The notes under the pieces were generated by a model. The model had not been told where the DNA came from, searched no databases, and was given only the letters and a program-made list of their open reading frames with translations. A program made the position numbers and the translations under genes. DNA of 64,000 bases from JAGVSR01 sp964458265 (GTDB lineage Bacteria > Pseudomonadota > Alphaproteobacteria > Rhizobiales > Hyphomicrobiaceae). The stretch spans positions 263,635 to 327,634 of the forward strand of contig CAYWIF010000001.1 of assembly GCA_964458265.1 (NCBI GenBank). Direction: 5' to 3'. This document shows positions 1 to 8,498 of the stretch, piece after piece (position 1 is the first letter of the stretch; each line of letters starts with the position of its first letter).

Positions 1-127
1 TTGCCAGTGCTTCGGATTCAACCGAAGCCGATGACATGTCCGGCTGTGGTTCTGACGGCGCCTGTTCGATAGCGCCGAACAACCGTCCAAGCAGTCCCGG
101 CTTTTTCTTCTGGGCTTCGTTTGTCAC
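1..127 (-). CDS. ftsY: FtsY, signal recognition particle receptor (N-terminal fragment)
   Basis: The reverse strand from a GTG start at 127 reads VTNEAQKKKPGLLGRLFGAI and then an acidic, Ser/Pro-rich stretch. This is the typical amphipathic N-terminal membrane-targeting start and variable acidic region of alphaproteobacterial FtsY, the SRP-receptor GTPase that docks ribosome-SRP complexes at the inner membrane. Only about 42 residues are present; the NG GTPase domain lies outside the window. The GTG overlaps the TGA of the upstream methylthiotransferase gene by 4 bases (GTGA), so the genes are translationally coupled. The dapF-mtaB-ftsY order is common in Rhizobiales and supports the call. 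No GTPase motif can be checked here. Confidence 0.8.
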   Translation of the reverse strand, partial: MTNEAQKKKPGLLGRLFGAIEQAPSEPQPDMSSASVESEALA

Positions 128-1434
128 GCCCTGTCCTCAATTTCCGGGCGGCGCGGGGCCGAAACCAGACTGGCGTCGATACCGGTCAGCGGCTGGCCGA
201 TCAGCCTGCGGCCGTCATGCCGAACGACCTTCACTCTTACGATGGAACCTGCCCGGGCCGGTCCTTCGATGACGACCTCGGCGAACTGCGGCGTACGTCC
301 CGTGCCACCGCGTTCGGTGAGCACGTCGTGTTCCTCACCTACCTGGGATGCGAGAAAGTCCGCGAGGCGTTCGCGACCTTCCTGACGCAAACCCGCCGCC
401 CGCGCCACGACGATCTTTTGCGGAAGCTGCGGCATTCGGGCTGCGGGCGTACCCGGGCGCGCGGAATAGGGGAAAATGTGCAGGTAAGTCAAACCACAGG
501 CTCGGATCGTCGCCTGCGTGTTGGCAAACATTTCGTCGCTTTCCGTCGGGAAGCCGGCGATGAGGTCCGCGCCAAAGGCGACGTCCGGCCGGACGGAGCG
601 GACGCGGTCGGTGAAACGGATCGCATCGGCGCTGGTATGGCGGCGCTTCATGCGCTTCAGGATCATGTCGTCGCCGGACTGAAGCGACAAGTGGAGATGC
701 GGCATCAGGCGAGGCTCGTGCTGAAGGCAATCGAGTAGTTCGGCATCCACCTCCGCGGGATCGATGGAGGAGAGGCGCAATCGGGGAAGGTCTGGAACGC
801 CGCGCAGGATGGCACGCACGAGGCGGCCCAGCGCCGGAGGTTTGCCCATTTCCGTTCCGTAGGACGTGAGATCGACTCCGGTGAGTACGACTTCGCCATG
901 TCCCGCAGCCACGAGACGCCTGACGTTCGCTACCGCGTCGGGGATCGGCATCGATCGCGCCGGACCGCGGGCTAGCGGAATGATGCAGAACGTGCAGCGG
1001 TGATCGCAGCCGTTCTGGACCGCGAGGATGGCGCGGGTGCGTGGCGCGGCGTCCGGCGACGGCGGCGTAACGCTGCGTGCCAACGCGGCCGCCCCGGTCT
1101 TGACCACCTTGCCGTTCGCACGTGCTATGTGTGCGTACGTTTCCGGATCCAATTTTTCACTGTTGCCGATCACGGCATCGACTTCCGGCAGTTCCGCAAA
1201 GCGCTCCGGCTCAAGTTCGGCCGCGCAGCCTGTGACGATCACACGCGCGTCGGGACGGTCGCGCTTTATGCGGCGGATCGTTTGGGCGGCCTGGCGCACG
1301 GATTCGGCCGTGACAGCGCAAGTGTTGACGATGACTGCATCTGGAATGGCGGCAGCTCGCGCGTGGGCGGCCGCAGTTTCTCCTTCATGCGCGTTCAGGC
1401 GGCAGCCCAAGGTGATGATCGCCGGTTCGCTCAT
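124..1434 (-). CDS. mtaB: tRNA N6-threonylcarbamoyladenosine (t6A37) methylthiotransferase
   Basis: This 436-residue protein has the three-part layout of radical-SAM methylthiotransferases. There is an N-terminal UPF0004 domain with cluster cysteines (GCRLN, NTCAV, VTGCAAE), a radical-SAM core with the CxxxCxxC motif in NGCDHRCTFC (about residue 146), and a C-terminal TRAM-like segment. MtaB converts t6A37 to ms2t6A in tRNAs reading ANN codons. The short N-terminal domain and the wording around the SAM motif fit MtaB better than MiaB or RimO. I chose the ATG at 1434 because the homologous sequence begins there; the frame stays open upstream into dapF. It lies 32 bases after dapF and overlaps ftsY by 4 bases, forming an operon. 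Confidence 0.9.
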   Translation of the reverse strand: MSEPAIITLGCRLNAHEGETAAAHARAAAIPDAVIVNTCAVTAESVRQAAQTIRRIKRDRPDARVIVTGCAAELEPERFAELPEVDAVIGNSEKLDPETYAHIARANGKVVKTGAAALARSVTPPSPDAAPRTRAILAVQNGCDHRCTFCIIPLARGPARSMPIPDAVANVRRLVAAGHGEVVLTGVDLTSYGTEMGKPPALGRLVRAILRGVPDLPRLRLSSIDPAEVDAELLDCLQHEPRLMPHLHLSLQSGDDMILKRMKRRHTSADAIRFTDRVRSVRPDVAFGADLIAGFPTESDEMFANTQATIRACGLTYLHIFPYSARPGTPAARMPQLPQKIVVARAAGLRQEGRERLADFLASQVGEEHDVLTERGGTGRTPQFAEVVIEGPARAGSIVRVKVVRHDGRRLIGQPLTGIDASLVSAPRRPEIEDRA

Positions 1435-1466
1435 TTTGTGGTGTGCGCTCAATTGAGAATTGCCTA

Positions 1467-2348
1467 TCAGGCACCGGCTGCAAGGGGCGCGCGGGTCCAG
1501 GCGTCTTCGTATTCGTATTCGACGGGTCCGGTCATGAGGATACGGTTGCGTTCGGTCCAAGCGACGACAAGCGGGCCTCCCGGCAGGTGAACGGTGACGG
1601 TTCGATTGACCAGCTTTTTGCGCATGGCGGCGACCGCGGCAGCGCAGGCGGCCGTGCCGCAGGCCTTCGTGATGCCGGTTCCGCGTTCCCACACGCGCAG
1701 CTTGATGCCATCCCTGGAGAGGACTTGCGCCAAAGAAATGTTGGCGCGCTCGGGGAAGATCGGATGATTCTCAAGCAGAGGGCCGAAACGCGCGAGGTCG
1801 TGTGCATCAACATCATCGACCCAGAAGATCGCATGCGGATTGCCGACGTTGACTACGGATGGCGAGTGGAGAACCGGCGCTTCGATCGGACCGATCTGGA
1901 GTTCGATGGCGCGCGTATCGTGAAATGGTTCGGCGAGCGGAATTTCGTTCCAATCGAAACGCGGTTCGCCCATATCGACGGTGACGCGATCAAGGTCTTC
2001 CACGGTCACCTCGAGATGGCCGGCCTTGGTTTCAAAGCTCAATTGTGGGCGGCCCGTGTTGCGGCTCTCAAGCCAGCCGATACAGCGGGTTCCGTTGCCG
2101 CAGGCGGAGCTTTCGGAGCCGTCGGAATTGAAGATGGTAACGAAGGCTTCCGTGCCTGGACTGCGCGGCGGATGCAGCACCATCAACTGATCGAAGTGTG
2201 ACCGCGGGGCGGCGGCCATTGCTCGGACGTCGGCCGAGGTCAGTTGCTTTGCAGATCTGCGCAGATCCACGATGACGATCTCGTTGCCGAGGCCGTTCAT
2301 TTTGTGAAATTGGAGCCTTGCAGGCGCGGTGGTGGAAGAGTCCGTCAT
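1467..2348 (-). CDS. dapF: Diaminopimelate epimerase
   Basis: DapF interconverts LL- and meso-diaminopimelate in lysine and peptidoglycan synthesis in the cytoplasm. The 293-residue product has both catalytic cysteine motifs, SACGNGTRC near residue 90 and ITKACGTAAC near residue 230, and the N-terminal FHKMNGLGN signature. The start chosen is the ATG at 2348; an in-frame ATG 24 codons upstream would add an unusual hydrophobic extension. It is first in the operon dapF-mtaB-ftsY. The divergent sugar dehydrogenase gene starts 138 bases away at 2486, so the promoters of both should lie in 2349-2485. Confidence 0.95.
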   Translation of the reverse strand: MTDSSTTAPARLQFHKMNGLGNEIVIVDLRRSAKQLTSADVRAMAAAPRSHFDQLMVLHPPRSPGTEAFVTIFNSDGSESSACGNGTRCIGWLESRNTGRPQLSFETKAGHLEVTVEDLDRVTVDMGEPRFDWNEIPLAEPFHDTRAIELQIGPIEAPVLHSPSVVNVGNPHAIFWVDDVDAHDLARFGPLLENHPIFPERANISLAQVLSRDGIKLRVWERGTGITKACGTAACAAAVAAMRKKLVNRTVTVHLPGGPLVVAWTERNRILMTGPVEYEYEDAWTRAPLAAGA

Positions 2349-2485
2349 GCCGGTTATATGGCCGAGACAGCCCAAAAATACAAATGCGGCGGGCAGTTGC
2401 AGGGCAGACAGGGCCGCCATTGCAGCTGGCGCACGCGAGTCCTATCTGAAAGCGATCCGTCCGCCGATCCAGCCCGGAGAAAATC

Positions 2486-3640
2486 ATGAGCAATTTGCGC
2501 CGTTCGCTATCCATCACCGTGGTCCTTGCCATTTTGGGAGGTGCGGCGAATGCGGCGCAGACCGATGCGCCGAAACCCGCGACACCGAGCAGCGTGAAGG
2601 CCGAAACGGTTGTGGGTGGACTGGCCAATCCGTGGGGGATGCAATTTTTGCCGGACGGACGAATTCTCCTCACTGAGAAGCCAGGGCGACTGCGGATCGC
2701 CACGAAGGAGGGGACAATAGGGCCGGCCATTGATGGCGTGCCCGAGGTCTATGCCAAGGGGCAGGGCGGATTGCTCGACGTCCTTCTCGCGCCGGATTTC
2801 GGTGATAAAGGCGGTGATATCTTTGTGTCCTTCGCTCAGCCGCGAGAAGGCGGCGCGGCAGCGACGGCGGTGGCCAGAGGACGCCTTGTTCTGGATGAGA
2901 ACGGCGGCGGGAAATTGGACAATGTCACGACCATTTTTCAGCAACAGCCGGCCATCGCGGGCTCGTCAAACCATTTCGGATCGCGGCTGATCTGGGCACC
3001 GGACGGTTCCCTTTTCGTGACGACAGGTGATCGCGGAGATGCGCGCGACGAAGTGCAAAAACCAAATTCGCTCATCGGCAAGGTGATCAACCTGAAGCCC
3101 GACGGCACGGCCGCGCAGACCGATCCGGCGCAAACCGGATGGGATGCGAAAATCTGGTCGATGGGACATCGAAACATACAGGGCGCGGCCATCGACCCCG
3201 CGACAGGGCAACTTTGGACAGTGGAGCACGGTGCAAGAGGCGGCGATGAGTTGAACGCGCCGCAACGCGGGCGCAATTACGGTTGGCCCACAATCAGCTA
3301 CTCGAACGAGTATTTCGGCGGCCCAGTCGGCGAGACTGCAAAAGACGGACTCGAACAGCCGGTCTATTACTGGGTTCCCTCAATCGCAACGTCGGGGCTG
3401 GCCGTATATACGGGCGATCTCTTTCCGGCCTGGAAGGGCAATATCTTCGTTGGTGGGTTGAGGGGTGCGCAACTGGCGCGGCTCGTTATGAAGGAAGGCG
3501 TCGTCGTCGTCGAAGAGACGCTTTTGAGCGACCTCGATCAGCGCATCCGCGACGTCCGGCAGGGACCCGATGGCGCGTTGTGGCTGCTGACAGATGACGC
3601 ACGCGACGGTCAGATCGTGCGGCTGACGCCCGGCTCCTGA
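2486..3640 (+). CDS. Periplasmic PQQ-dependent aldose/sorbosone dehydrogenase family protein
   Basis: The 384-residue product has a clear Sec signal peptide (SLSITVVLAILGGAANA, cleavage near residue 23) followed by a six-bladed beta-propeller of the glucose/sorbosone dehydrogenase family, like E. coli YliI (Asd). Family landmarks visible are NPWGMQFLPDG, the SSNHFGSRL segment with the expected active-site histidine, FVTTGDRGD, WSMGHRNIQG and GARGGDELN. Such enzymes oxidise sugar aldoses or L-sorbosone with pyrroloquinoline quinone and pass electrons to the respiratory chain. No PQQ synthesis genes are in the window, so cofactor supply is unknown. The gene stands alone, divergent from dapF and abutting the convergent EF-hand gene without a gap. 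Exact substrate is not predictable. Confidence 0.85.
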   Translation: MSNLRRSLSITVVLAILGGAANAAQTDAPKPATPSSVKAETVVGGLANPWGMQFLPDGRILLTEKPGRLRIATKEGTIGPAIDGVPEVYAKGQGGLLDVLLAPDFGDKGGDIFVSFAQPREGGAAATAVARGRLVLDENGGGKLDNVTTIFQQQPAIAGSSNHFGSRLIWAPDGSLFVTTGDRGDARDEVQKPNSLIGKVINLKPDGTAAQTDPAQTGWDAKIWSMGHRNIQGAAIDPATGQLWTVEHGARGGDELNAPQRGRNYGWPTISYSNEYFGGPVGETAKDGLEQPVYYWVPSIATSGLAVYTGDLFPAWKGNIFVGGLRGAQLARLVMKEGVVVVEETLLSDLDQRIRDVRQGPDGALWLLTDDARDGQIVRLTPGS

Positions 3641-4183
3641 TCAATACCCACCGCCGCCACCGCCGCCTCTGCCGGGCACTTGCTGGTCGGTGTTCGGCGC
3701 CGTCGACGGCTTCGGTCCATCGACGGGGAGTACGCGAACGGATTCGTTGCGATCGAGACGGCAATCGCCGTTCTTGTCCAAGGCCTTAAAGGCGGGATTG
3801 GGTTTGGAGGCGAGTTCTTCGACGGTGACTTTGCCGTCGCCGTTGGCGTCGAAGTAGGCGCGGTCGGCCACGCTAAATAGCTGATCTGTCTTAGACATTT
3901 TCTGGAATTCGGCGTCGGTCAGGGCGCCGTCGCCGTCAGCGTCGGCTTCGCGGTGGAGCGTCGCGACGTAGTTTTTCCATTCGTCGCAGGTGACGGTGCC
4001 GTCTTTGTCGAAATCCCAGGTCTGGGCCGCGCTGATGAACGTGCGGTCGATGCCGGAGGCGGAACCGAAAGGCGATCCACCGCCCGTCAGCGACGGCATC
4101 GAACTGCAGCCGCCGGCAACGGCGGCTAGCCCGAGGATCAGACACAGTGGCTGCCTTGCCGCCGGCCGAAACCGTTCCGTCAT
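3641..4183 (-). CDS. EF-hand calcium-binding lipoprotein
   Basis: The 180-residue protein starts with a lipoprotein signal peptide; the lipobox AGGC puts the lipidated cysteine near residue 26. Three canonical EF-hand loops follow: DFDKDGTVTCDE (about 57), DADGDGALTDAE (about 81) and DANGDGKVTVEE (about 112). A fourth, degenerate loop, DKNGDCRLDRNE (about 136), has Cys where Gly is usual. The C-terminus is Pro-rich and ends in a run of seven glycines and Tyr. It is probably a membrane-anchored periplasmic calcium-binding protein; no partner can be named. Its stop codon directly abuts the stop of the convergent sugar dehydrogenase, an enzyme class that often needs Ca2+, but a functional link is only a guess. 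Confidence 0.8.
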   Translation of the reverse strand: MTERFRPAARQPLCLILGLAAVAGGCSSMPSLTGGGSPFGSASGIDRTFISAAQTWDFDKDGTVTCDEWKNYVATLHREADADGDGALTDAEFQKMSKTDQLFSVADRAYFDANGDGKVTVEELASKPNPAFKALDKNGDCRLDRNESVRVLPVDGPKPSTAPNTDQQVPGRGGGGGGGY

Positions 4184-4302
4184 CGTTTTCCCCCGAACCG
4201 TGCGCTGCCGGCACTAGCCGCCGCGCATCTCATTGTGTGCCGCCCGTTGCCCCGCTTGCTACCCTACCCGGCGAACGCGGAGCAACCACCTCTCCCGGCG
4301 AC

Positions 4303-4402
4303 NNNNNNNNNNNNNNNNNNNNNNNNNNNNNNNNNNNNNNNNNNNNNNNNNNNNNNNNNNNNNNNNNNNNNNNNNNNNNNNNNNNNNNNNNNNNNNNNNN
4401 NN
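4303..4402. other. Assembly gap (100 N)
   Basis: Exactly 100 unknown bases, the conventional length for a gap of unknown size. The gap lies in the gene-free stretch 4184-4485 between the EF-hand lipoprotein and ffh. In the roughly 200 known bases around it I see no gene. True distance and linkage between the two sides are unproven. Confidence 0.99.
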
Positions 4403-4485
4403 CTTGAGGTGCTAGTCCGGAGGTCAACATCCGAAAGCGCGTCGCGCTCTCGGGTGCTAATGTCTTTTGTTCGTTGGGATATTTG

Positions 4486-6072
4486 ATGTTCCAGAGCCTC
4501 TCGGACCGGTTGTCCGGCGTCCTCGACAAGCTCCGCGGCCGCGGCGCGCTGACCGACAGCGATGTCGCGGAGGCGATGCGCGAGGTGCGCCGCGCGCTGA
4601 TCGAGGCGGACGTGGCGCTCGACGTGGTCAAGGACTTCACCGAGGCGGTGAAGGCGAAGGCGGTCGGGGCGGATGTCGTCAAGTCGGTAACGCCCGGCCA
4701 GATGGTCGTGAAGATCGTCAACGACGAACTCGTGCGCGTGCTGGGATCGGACGCGGAGCCGATCAACCTCGCAGCCGTTCCGCCCGTTGCAATCCTGATG
4801 GTCGGCCTGCAGGGATCGGGCAAGACGACGACCAGCGCCAAGATCGGCTACCGGCTGACAAACCGGGACCGCAAGAAGGTGCTGATGGCGTCGCTCGACA
4901 CGCGGCGGCCGGCGGCACAAGAGCAGTTGCGCATCCTTGGCGAGCAGACAGGCGTGGCGACGCTGCCGATCATCGCCGGCCAAACGCCGCTGCAAATTGC
5001 CGATCGCGCCATCACGGCGGCGAAGCTCGGCGGCTACGACGTGGTCATTCTCGATACCGCAGGCCGTATCACGCTCGACGAAGACCTCATGCAGGAAGTG
5101 GCCGAGGTCAAGGCGGCCACCAATCCGCATGAAGTGCTGCTCGTCGTCGACAGCTTGACGGGTCAGGACGCCGTCAATACCGCGAAGGCCTTCGACGAGC
5201 GCCTTTCGATCACCGGCACGGTCCTGACGCGCGCGGACGGCGACGGCCGGGGCGGCGCGGCACTGTCCATGCGGGCGGTGACGGGCAAGCCCATCAAGCT
5301 CATCGGCGTCGGCGAAAAATGGGACGCGCTCGAAGACTTCGATCCCAAGCGAATCGCCGGCCGCATTCTCGGCATGGGCGATATCGTCGGCCTCGTCGAA
5401 AAAGCCGCGCAGACGATCGACATCGAAAAGGCGACCACGATCGCCCAGAAGATGAAGAAGGGCGAGTTCGACCTCGACGACTTGTCCGAGCAGTTAAAGC
5501 AGATGGAAAAGCTCGGCGGCGCCGGCGGGATCATGGGCATGTTGCCCGGCATCGGAAAGCTCAAGAACCAGATCAACGAGAGCGGTTTCAACAAGGACAT
5601 CGTGCGTCAGCGCGCGATCATCTCGTCGATGACGCCGAAGGAGCGGCGGCTGCCGAAGGTGCTCGACGCCAAGCGCAAGCGGCGCATCGCGGCGGGCTCG
5701 GGCACGCGCGTGGAAGACATCAACAAGCTCTTGAAGATGCACCGCCAGATGGCGGACATGATGAAGTCGATGGGCCGCAACCCCGGCATGATGGCGAAAA
5801 TGGCGGGTGCGATGGGCATTTCGCCGATGGGCGGCATGGGCAAGGGCGGGCCCAGCGAAGCCGAACTGATGAAAATGCAGGAAGAGCTGGCGTCGCTCGA
5901 TCCGAAAGCGCTGGAACAATTGCCGGCCGAACTGAGGGCATCGTTGCCGAAAGGATTGCCGGGGCTTGGCGGCGGCGCACCGGCCAAAGGCCTGCCGGGA
6001 CTCGGCGGTGGAGCGCTTCCGGGATTGGGCGGCGCGCCGCGCTTCCCCGGACTGCCAGGCAAGAAGAAGTAA
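4486..6072 (+). CDS. ffh: Signal recognition particle protein Ffh (SRP54)
   Basis: Ffh binds 4.5S RNA and hydrophobic signal sequences and, with FtsY, delivers nascent membrane proteins to the translocon. The 528-residue product has the helical N domain, a G domain with P-loop GLQGSGKTT (about 108), DTAGR and TRADGDGRGG, and a Met-rich M domain with MGRNPGMMAKMAGAMG. The C-terminus adds a low-complexity tail with repeated GLPGLGGG units ending in GKKK, as often in alphaproteobacteria. I chose the ATG at 4486 (MFQSLSDRL), which matches the family; another ATG lies four codons upstream. It heads the conserved cluster ffh-(small gene)-rpsP-rimM. Its start is close to the assembly gap, so the promoter cannot be assessed. 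Confidence 0.97.
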   Translation: MFQSLSDRLSGVLDKLRGRGALTDSDVAEAMREVRRALIEADVALDVVKDFTEAVKAKAVGADVVKSVTPGQMVVKIVNDELVRVLGSDAEPINLAAVPPVAILMVGLQGSGKTTTSAKIGYRLTNRDRKKVLMASLDTRRPAAQEQLRILGEQTGVATLPIIAGQTPLQIADRAITAAKLGGYDVVILDTAGRITLDEDLMQEVAEVKAATNPHEVLLVVDSLTGQDAVNTAKAFDERLSITGTVLTRADGDGRGGAALSMRAVTGKPIKLIGVGEKWDALEDFDPKRIAGRILGMGDIVGLVEKAAQTIDIEKATTIAQKMKKGEFDLDDLSEQLKQMEKLGGAGGIMGMLPGIGKLKNQINESGFNKDIVRQRAIISSMTPKERRLPKVLDAKRKRRIAAGSGTRVEDINKLLKMHRQMADMMKSMGRNPGMMAKMAGAMGISPMGGMGKGGPSEAELMKMQEELASLDPKALEQLPAELRASLPKGLPGLGGGAPAKGLPGLGGGALPGLGGAPRFPGLPGKKK

Positions 6073-6076
6073 CGCC

Positions 6077-6523
6077 ATGTACCCTGATCAATTGGCCGAC
6101 ATCTGGAAGATCGCAATTCCGCTTTCGACGCTGATGATGGCGTTTGCCTCCGCGCTGTTCGGCTTTCTGGCGTGGCGCGGCGAAGGCGCGCGGCGGCGGG
6201 CGGAAGCGCGGCGGCAACGGCTGGAATCGACCGTCGACGATCTCGCCGAACTCTTTGCCGCGATCCCGCACAGCCCGGCGAAATGGGATCAAGCCTTTAC
6301 GGAATCGTTCATCGAGAAGGTCTGCAAGGTGGACTTCAAGATCAACGACGACAACCCGCACTCGGACGCACTCGTCCGCGCGATTCAGAACATCCTCCCG
6401 CGGAACGCATCGAGCCGCGATGAGGAGCACATGACGAAGTACAACGCGGCCCGCATCGTGGCGAAGCAGTACCTCGACGTGGAGTGGAAGCGATTCAATA
6501 CCGAAACCGGAATCAAGAGCTAG
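6077..6523 (+). CDS. Hypothetical protein with one N-terminal membrane segment
   Basis: The 148-residue protein starts 4 bases after the ffh stop and ends 21 bases before rpsP, so it is in the same transcription unit. An N-terminal hydrophobic segment (IAIPLSTLMMAFASALFGFLAW, about residues 11-32) is followed by an Arg/Ala-rich, probably coiled-coil stretch and a soluble C-terminal region. The topology resembles single-pass anchored small proteins, with most of the chain likely cytoplasmic. I do not recognise the family. The ffh-rpsP junction is usually occupied by no gene or by an unrelated one, so this looks like a lineage-specific addition. Start at ATG 6077 is the first in frame after ffh. 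Confidence 0.6.
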   Translation: MYPDQLADIWKIAIPLSTLMMAFASALFGFLAWRGEGARRRAEARRQRLESTVDDLAELFAAIPHSPAKWDQAFTESFIEKVCKVDFKINDDNPHSDALVRAIQNILPRNASSRDEEHMTKYNAARIVAKQYLDVEWKRFNTETGIKS

Positions 6524-6544
6524 ATTAGAAAGGACCTGAAGACC

Positions 6545-6907
6545 ATGGCAGCAAAGATTCGTCTCTCGCGCGGCGGCGCGAAGAAGCGTCCGTACTATTA
6601 CATCGTCGTTGCGCACACGACCTCGCCGCGCGACGGGCGTTACATCGAACAGATCGGCACGTTCGACCCGATGCTCAAGAAGGACAACCCGGAGCGCGTG
6701 AAGCTGAACGCCGACCGGGCCAAACATTGGCTCAGCGTCGGCGCGCAGCCGACCGACCGCGTGGCCCGCTTTCTCGACGCGGCAGGCCTGATGAAGCGGA
6801 CGCCGGTGAAGAGCGTGCAGAAGGCGCTGCCGAAGAAGAAGGCGCAGGAGCGCGCGGCTGCTGCGGCGGAGAAGGCCGCGAAGGCGGCAGAGGCCCCCGC
6901 GGGCTGA
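6545..6907 (+). CDS. rpsP: 30S ribosomal protein bS16
   Basis: bS16 helps assemble the 5' domain of 16S rRNA in the small subunit. The product (120 residues) begins with AAKIRLSRGGAKKRPYYYIV, an unmistakable S16 start, and contains GTFDPML and the usual ERVKLNADRAKHWL helix. The C-terminus carries a Lys/Ala-rich extension of about 35 residues typical of alphaproteobacteria. AAAGGACC upstream supplies a ribosome-binding site. It follows ffh and the small membrane gene. A strong terminator lies 34 bases downstream, which separates it from rimM, unlike the usual rpsP-rimM-trmD-rplS operon. Confidence 0.97.
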   Translation: MAAKIRLSRGGAKKRPYYYIVVAHTTSPRDGRYIEQIGTFDPMLKKDNPERVKLNADRAKHWLSVGAQPTDRVARFLDAAGLMKRTPVKSVQKALPKKKAQERAAAAAEKAAKAAEAPAG

Positions 6908-6940
6908 GGTTTTAGCGCCACATCGCTGCGGCGACAGAGA

Positions 6941-6966
6941 AGGGAGCCCTCAGGCTCCCTTTTTTC
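6941..6966 (+). terminator. Rho-independent terminator after rpsP
   Basis: Perfect 8-bp inverted repeat AGGGAGCC (6941-6948) and GGCTCCCT (6953-6960) with a 4-base loop, followed directly by TTTTTC. It should end the ffh-rpsP transcript. Confidence 0.9.
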
Positions 6967-7023
6967 TTGGCCGAACGGCAGCGAAACTTCAGTGTTCGCA
7001 GATCGATTTTCCGGAGCTTCAGC

Positions 7024-7272
7024 ATGATCTTTGCGCTCGACATCATCGCCATGGTCGCCGCGTTCGCGTCCTCTATCCTATGGTTCATGGCCAGCGGAAA
7101 ATCGCTGCGGCGGTTGCAGAGGGGCGAAGAGATCGACGAGCACGACATCAACCGCATCGTGACGGCCTTCAACCGCAACCAAATCCTGAATGGCCGAGCG
7201 GCTCTGGCGACGGCGGCTTCGGCCACCGCCGTCGGCCTGCGGTTTCTCGTCCAGTTGCTGGGCTACGCGTGA
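7024..7272 (+). CDS. Small two-segment membrane protein, unknown function
   Basis: The 82-residue product begins at ATG 7024, preceded by GGAG (7013-7016) at a good distance; a TTG upstream overlaps the terminator tail and is unlikely. A hydrophobic helix at about residues 2-20 (IFALDIIAMVAAFASSILWF), a charged middle, and a second hydrophobic stretch near the C-terminus (ALATAASATAVGLRFLVQLLGY) suggest a hairpin-like inner-membrane protein. I do not recognise the family. It stands between the rpsP terminator and the HTH regulator gene, on the same strand. Confidence 0.6.
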   Translation: MIFALDIIAMVAAFASSILWFMASGKSLRRLQRGEEIDEHDINRIVTAFNRNQILNGRAALATAASATAVGLRFLVQLLGYA

Positions 7273-7326
7273 CGGCAACTCAGGGCGGCCAGGCAACTGT
7301 GGCCCGGCTCTTGCTGAACGGCGATC

Positions 7327-7896
7327 ATGGGCGGATTGAAGCGCATTTTGGATCGTCTGGGACTGAAACAGGCCGAATTCGCCAAGTTGTTGGGCGTGAG
7401 CCCCCGCACCGTCAGTCTCTGGGCGACCGGTGAAATCGCCTTGCCGGGACCGGTAAAAGCGTACCTTAGAATGTTGCAGTTCGCCGATGAGTCCCGGCGG
7501 ACGCTGGAATTCGCCAGGCTTTCTGCGCGCACGCCGACAATCCCCGAAGGTCTCTACAGCCTTCGGTATGCCCCGCCCGGCGCCGCCGATGCGGACGCCG
7601 GCGATGCCGTCGCGCTTCTTAAGGGCGGGCGGATTGTCGGCACCGATGCGTGGGGAGGAAAATTCGAAGGACGGTATCAATTTGACAGCGCGCGCCGGAC
7701 CTATCAATTCAGCGTGTGGCTGCGCGTGCCGCCGCAAGGACAGCTTGTGACCGGTTTGGCGACAGGGGATACGGGAGGACTGGTCGAAGTGGTGGCCAAT
7801 CTGGACCGTCCGGAGCCCATCGCTTCGACGATCGCGCACGTTAACGGGCAGCCGCTCGGGCTGACACTGGCCTATCTTGGACCGGTCGGCACCTGA
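7327..7896 (+). CDS. HTH (Xre-type) regulator with GrlR-like C-terminal domain
   Basis: The 189-residue protein joins two parts. Residues about 5-45 form a compact helix-turn-helix (LKQAEFAKLLGVSPRTVSLWATGE), like Xre or antitoxin DNA-binding domains. Residues about 72-185 are beta-rich. They start GLYSLRYAPP and continue with ALLKGGRIVGTDAWGGKFEGRY, a pattern like GrlR-type beta-barrel domains (a short hydrophobic strand, a Gly-rich turn with aspartate, then GxY). GrlR is a negative regulator of LEE virulence genes, and GrlR-like small proteins are common in Rhizobiales. The DNA-binding role is well supported by the motif; the GrlR relation is my inference. ATG 7327 is the first sensible start. 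It lies between rpsP and rimM, where no regulator is expected. Confidence 0.65.
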   Translation: MGGLKRILDRLGLKQAEFAKLLGVSPRTVSLWATGEIALPGPVKAYLRMLQFADESRRTLEFARLSARTPTIPEGLYSLRYAPPGAADADAGDAVALLKGGRIVGTDAWGGKFEGRYQFDSARRTYQFSVWLRVPPQGQLVTGLATGDTGGLVEVVANLDRPEPIASTIAHVNGQPLGLTLAYLGPVGT

Positions 7897-7937
7897 CCGG
7901 CCTTCACATGCGGCGCGACAACGCCTTAACAAGACCC

Positions 7938-8495
7938 ATGATCGATCCTGACCGGCTCATACTCCTCGGTGAAATCGGCTCCGCGCATGGAATTCGCGGG
8001 GAGGTGAGCATTCGCACCTTTACCGAGGTTCCAGCCGACATCGCAGCCTATGGCCCGCTGAAGGACAAGACGGGCAAACGGACCTTCGAGATCACGGGGC
8101 TGCGCGTTTCCGGCAACGCCGTGATCGCACGGCTCAGCGGCATCGAAGATCGAACGGCGGCGGAGAAGCTGCGCAACACCGGGCTCTACGTAAAGCGCAG
8201 CCAGCTCCCCGAACCCGAGCCGGGGAGCTTTTATCACGAAGATCTGGCTGGACTGACGGCGGTCGATCCTGTGGGATCGCCGATCGGCACCGTGGTGGGC
8301 GTTGTCAATTTCGGCGCGGGCGATCTGGTTGAAATCCGAAGGCCGGGGGAACGCGAGACACTTCTCATACCTTTCACGAACGATACGGTTCCCTCCGTCG
8401 ATCTCATGGCTGGGCGTGTCAGCATCGTCGCTCCGGTCTATACCGCCGACGACACGAATGCCGGACCCGACGACAAGGATAGCGAACAGGAGTAG
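7938..8495 (+). CDS. rimM: 16S rRNA processing protein RimM
   Basis: RimM assists late maturation of the 30S head domain and binds uS19. The 185-residue product shows the N-terminal RimM barrel (LLGEIGSAHGIRGEVSIRTFTE, in part) and the linker and PRC-barrel domain with SFYHEDLAGLTAV, IGTVVGVVNFGAGDLVEI and LIPFTNDTVPSVD. I chose ATG 7938, where the family homology starts; an in-frame ATG at 7908 would add ten residues. The usual partners trmD and rplS do not follow; instead a rhodanese gene starts 3 bases after its stop. Confidence 0.95.
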   Translation: MIDPDRLILLGEIGSAHGIRGEVSIRTFTEVPADIAAYGPLKDKTGKRTFEITGLRVSGNAVIARLSGIEDRTAAEKLRNTGLYVKRSQLPEPEPGSFYHEDLAGLTAVDPVGSPIGTVVGVVNFGAGDLVEIRRPGERETLLIPFTNDTVPSVDLMAGRVSIVAPVYTADDTNAGPDDKDSEQE

Positions 8496-8498
8496 CGC

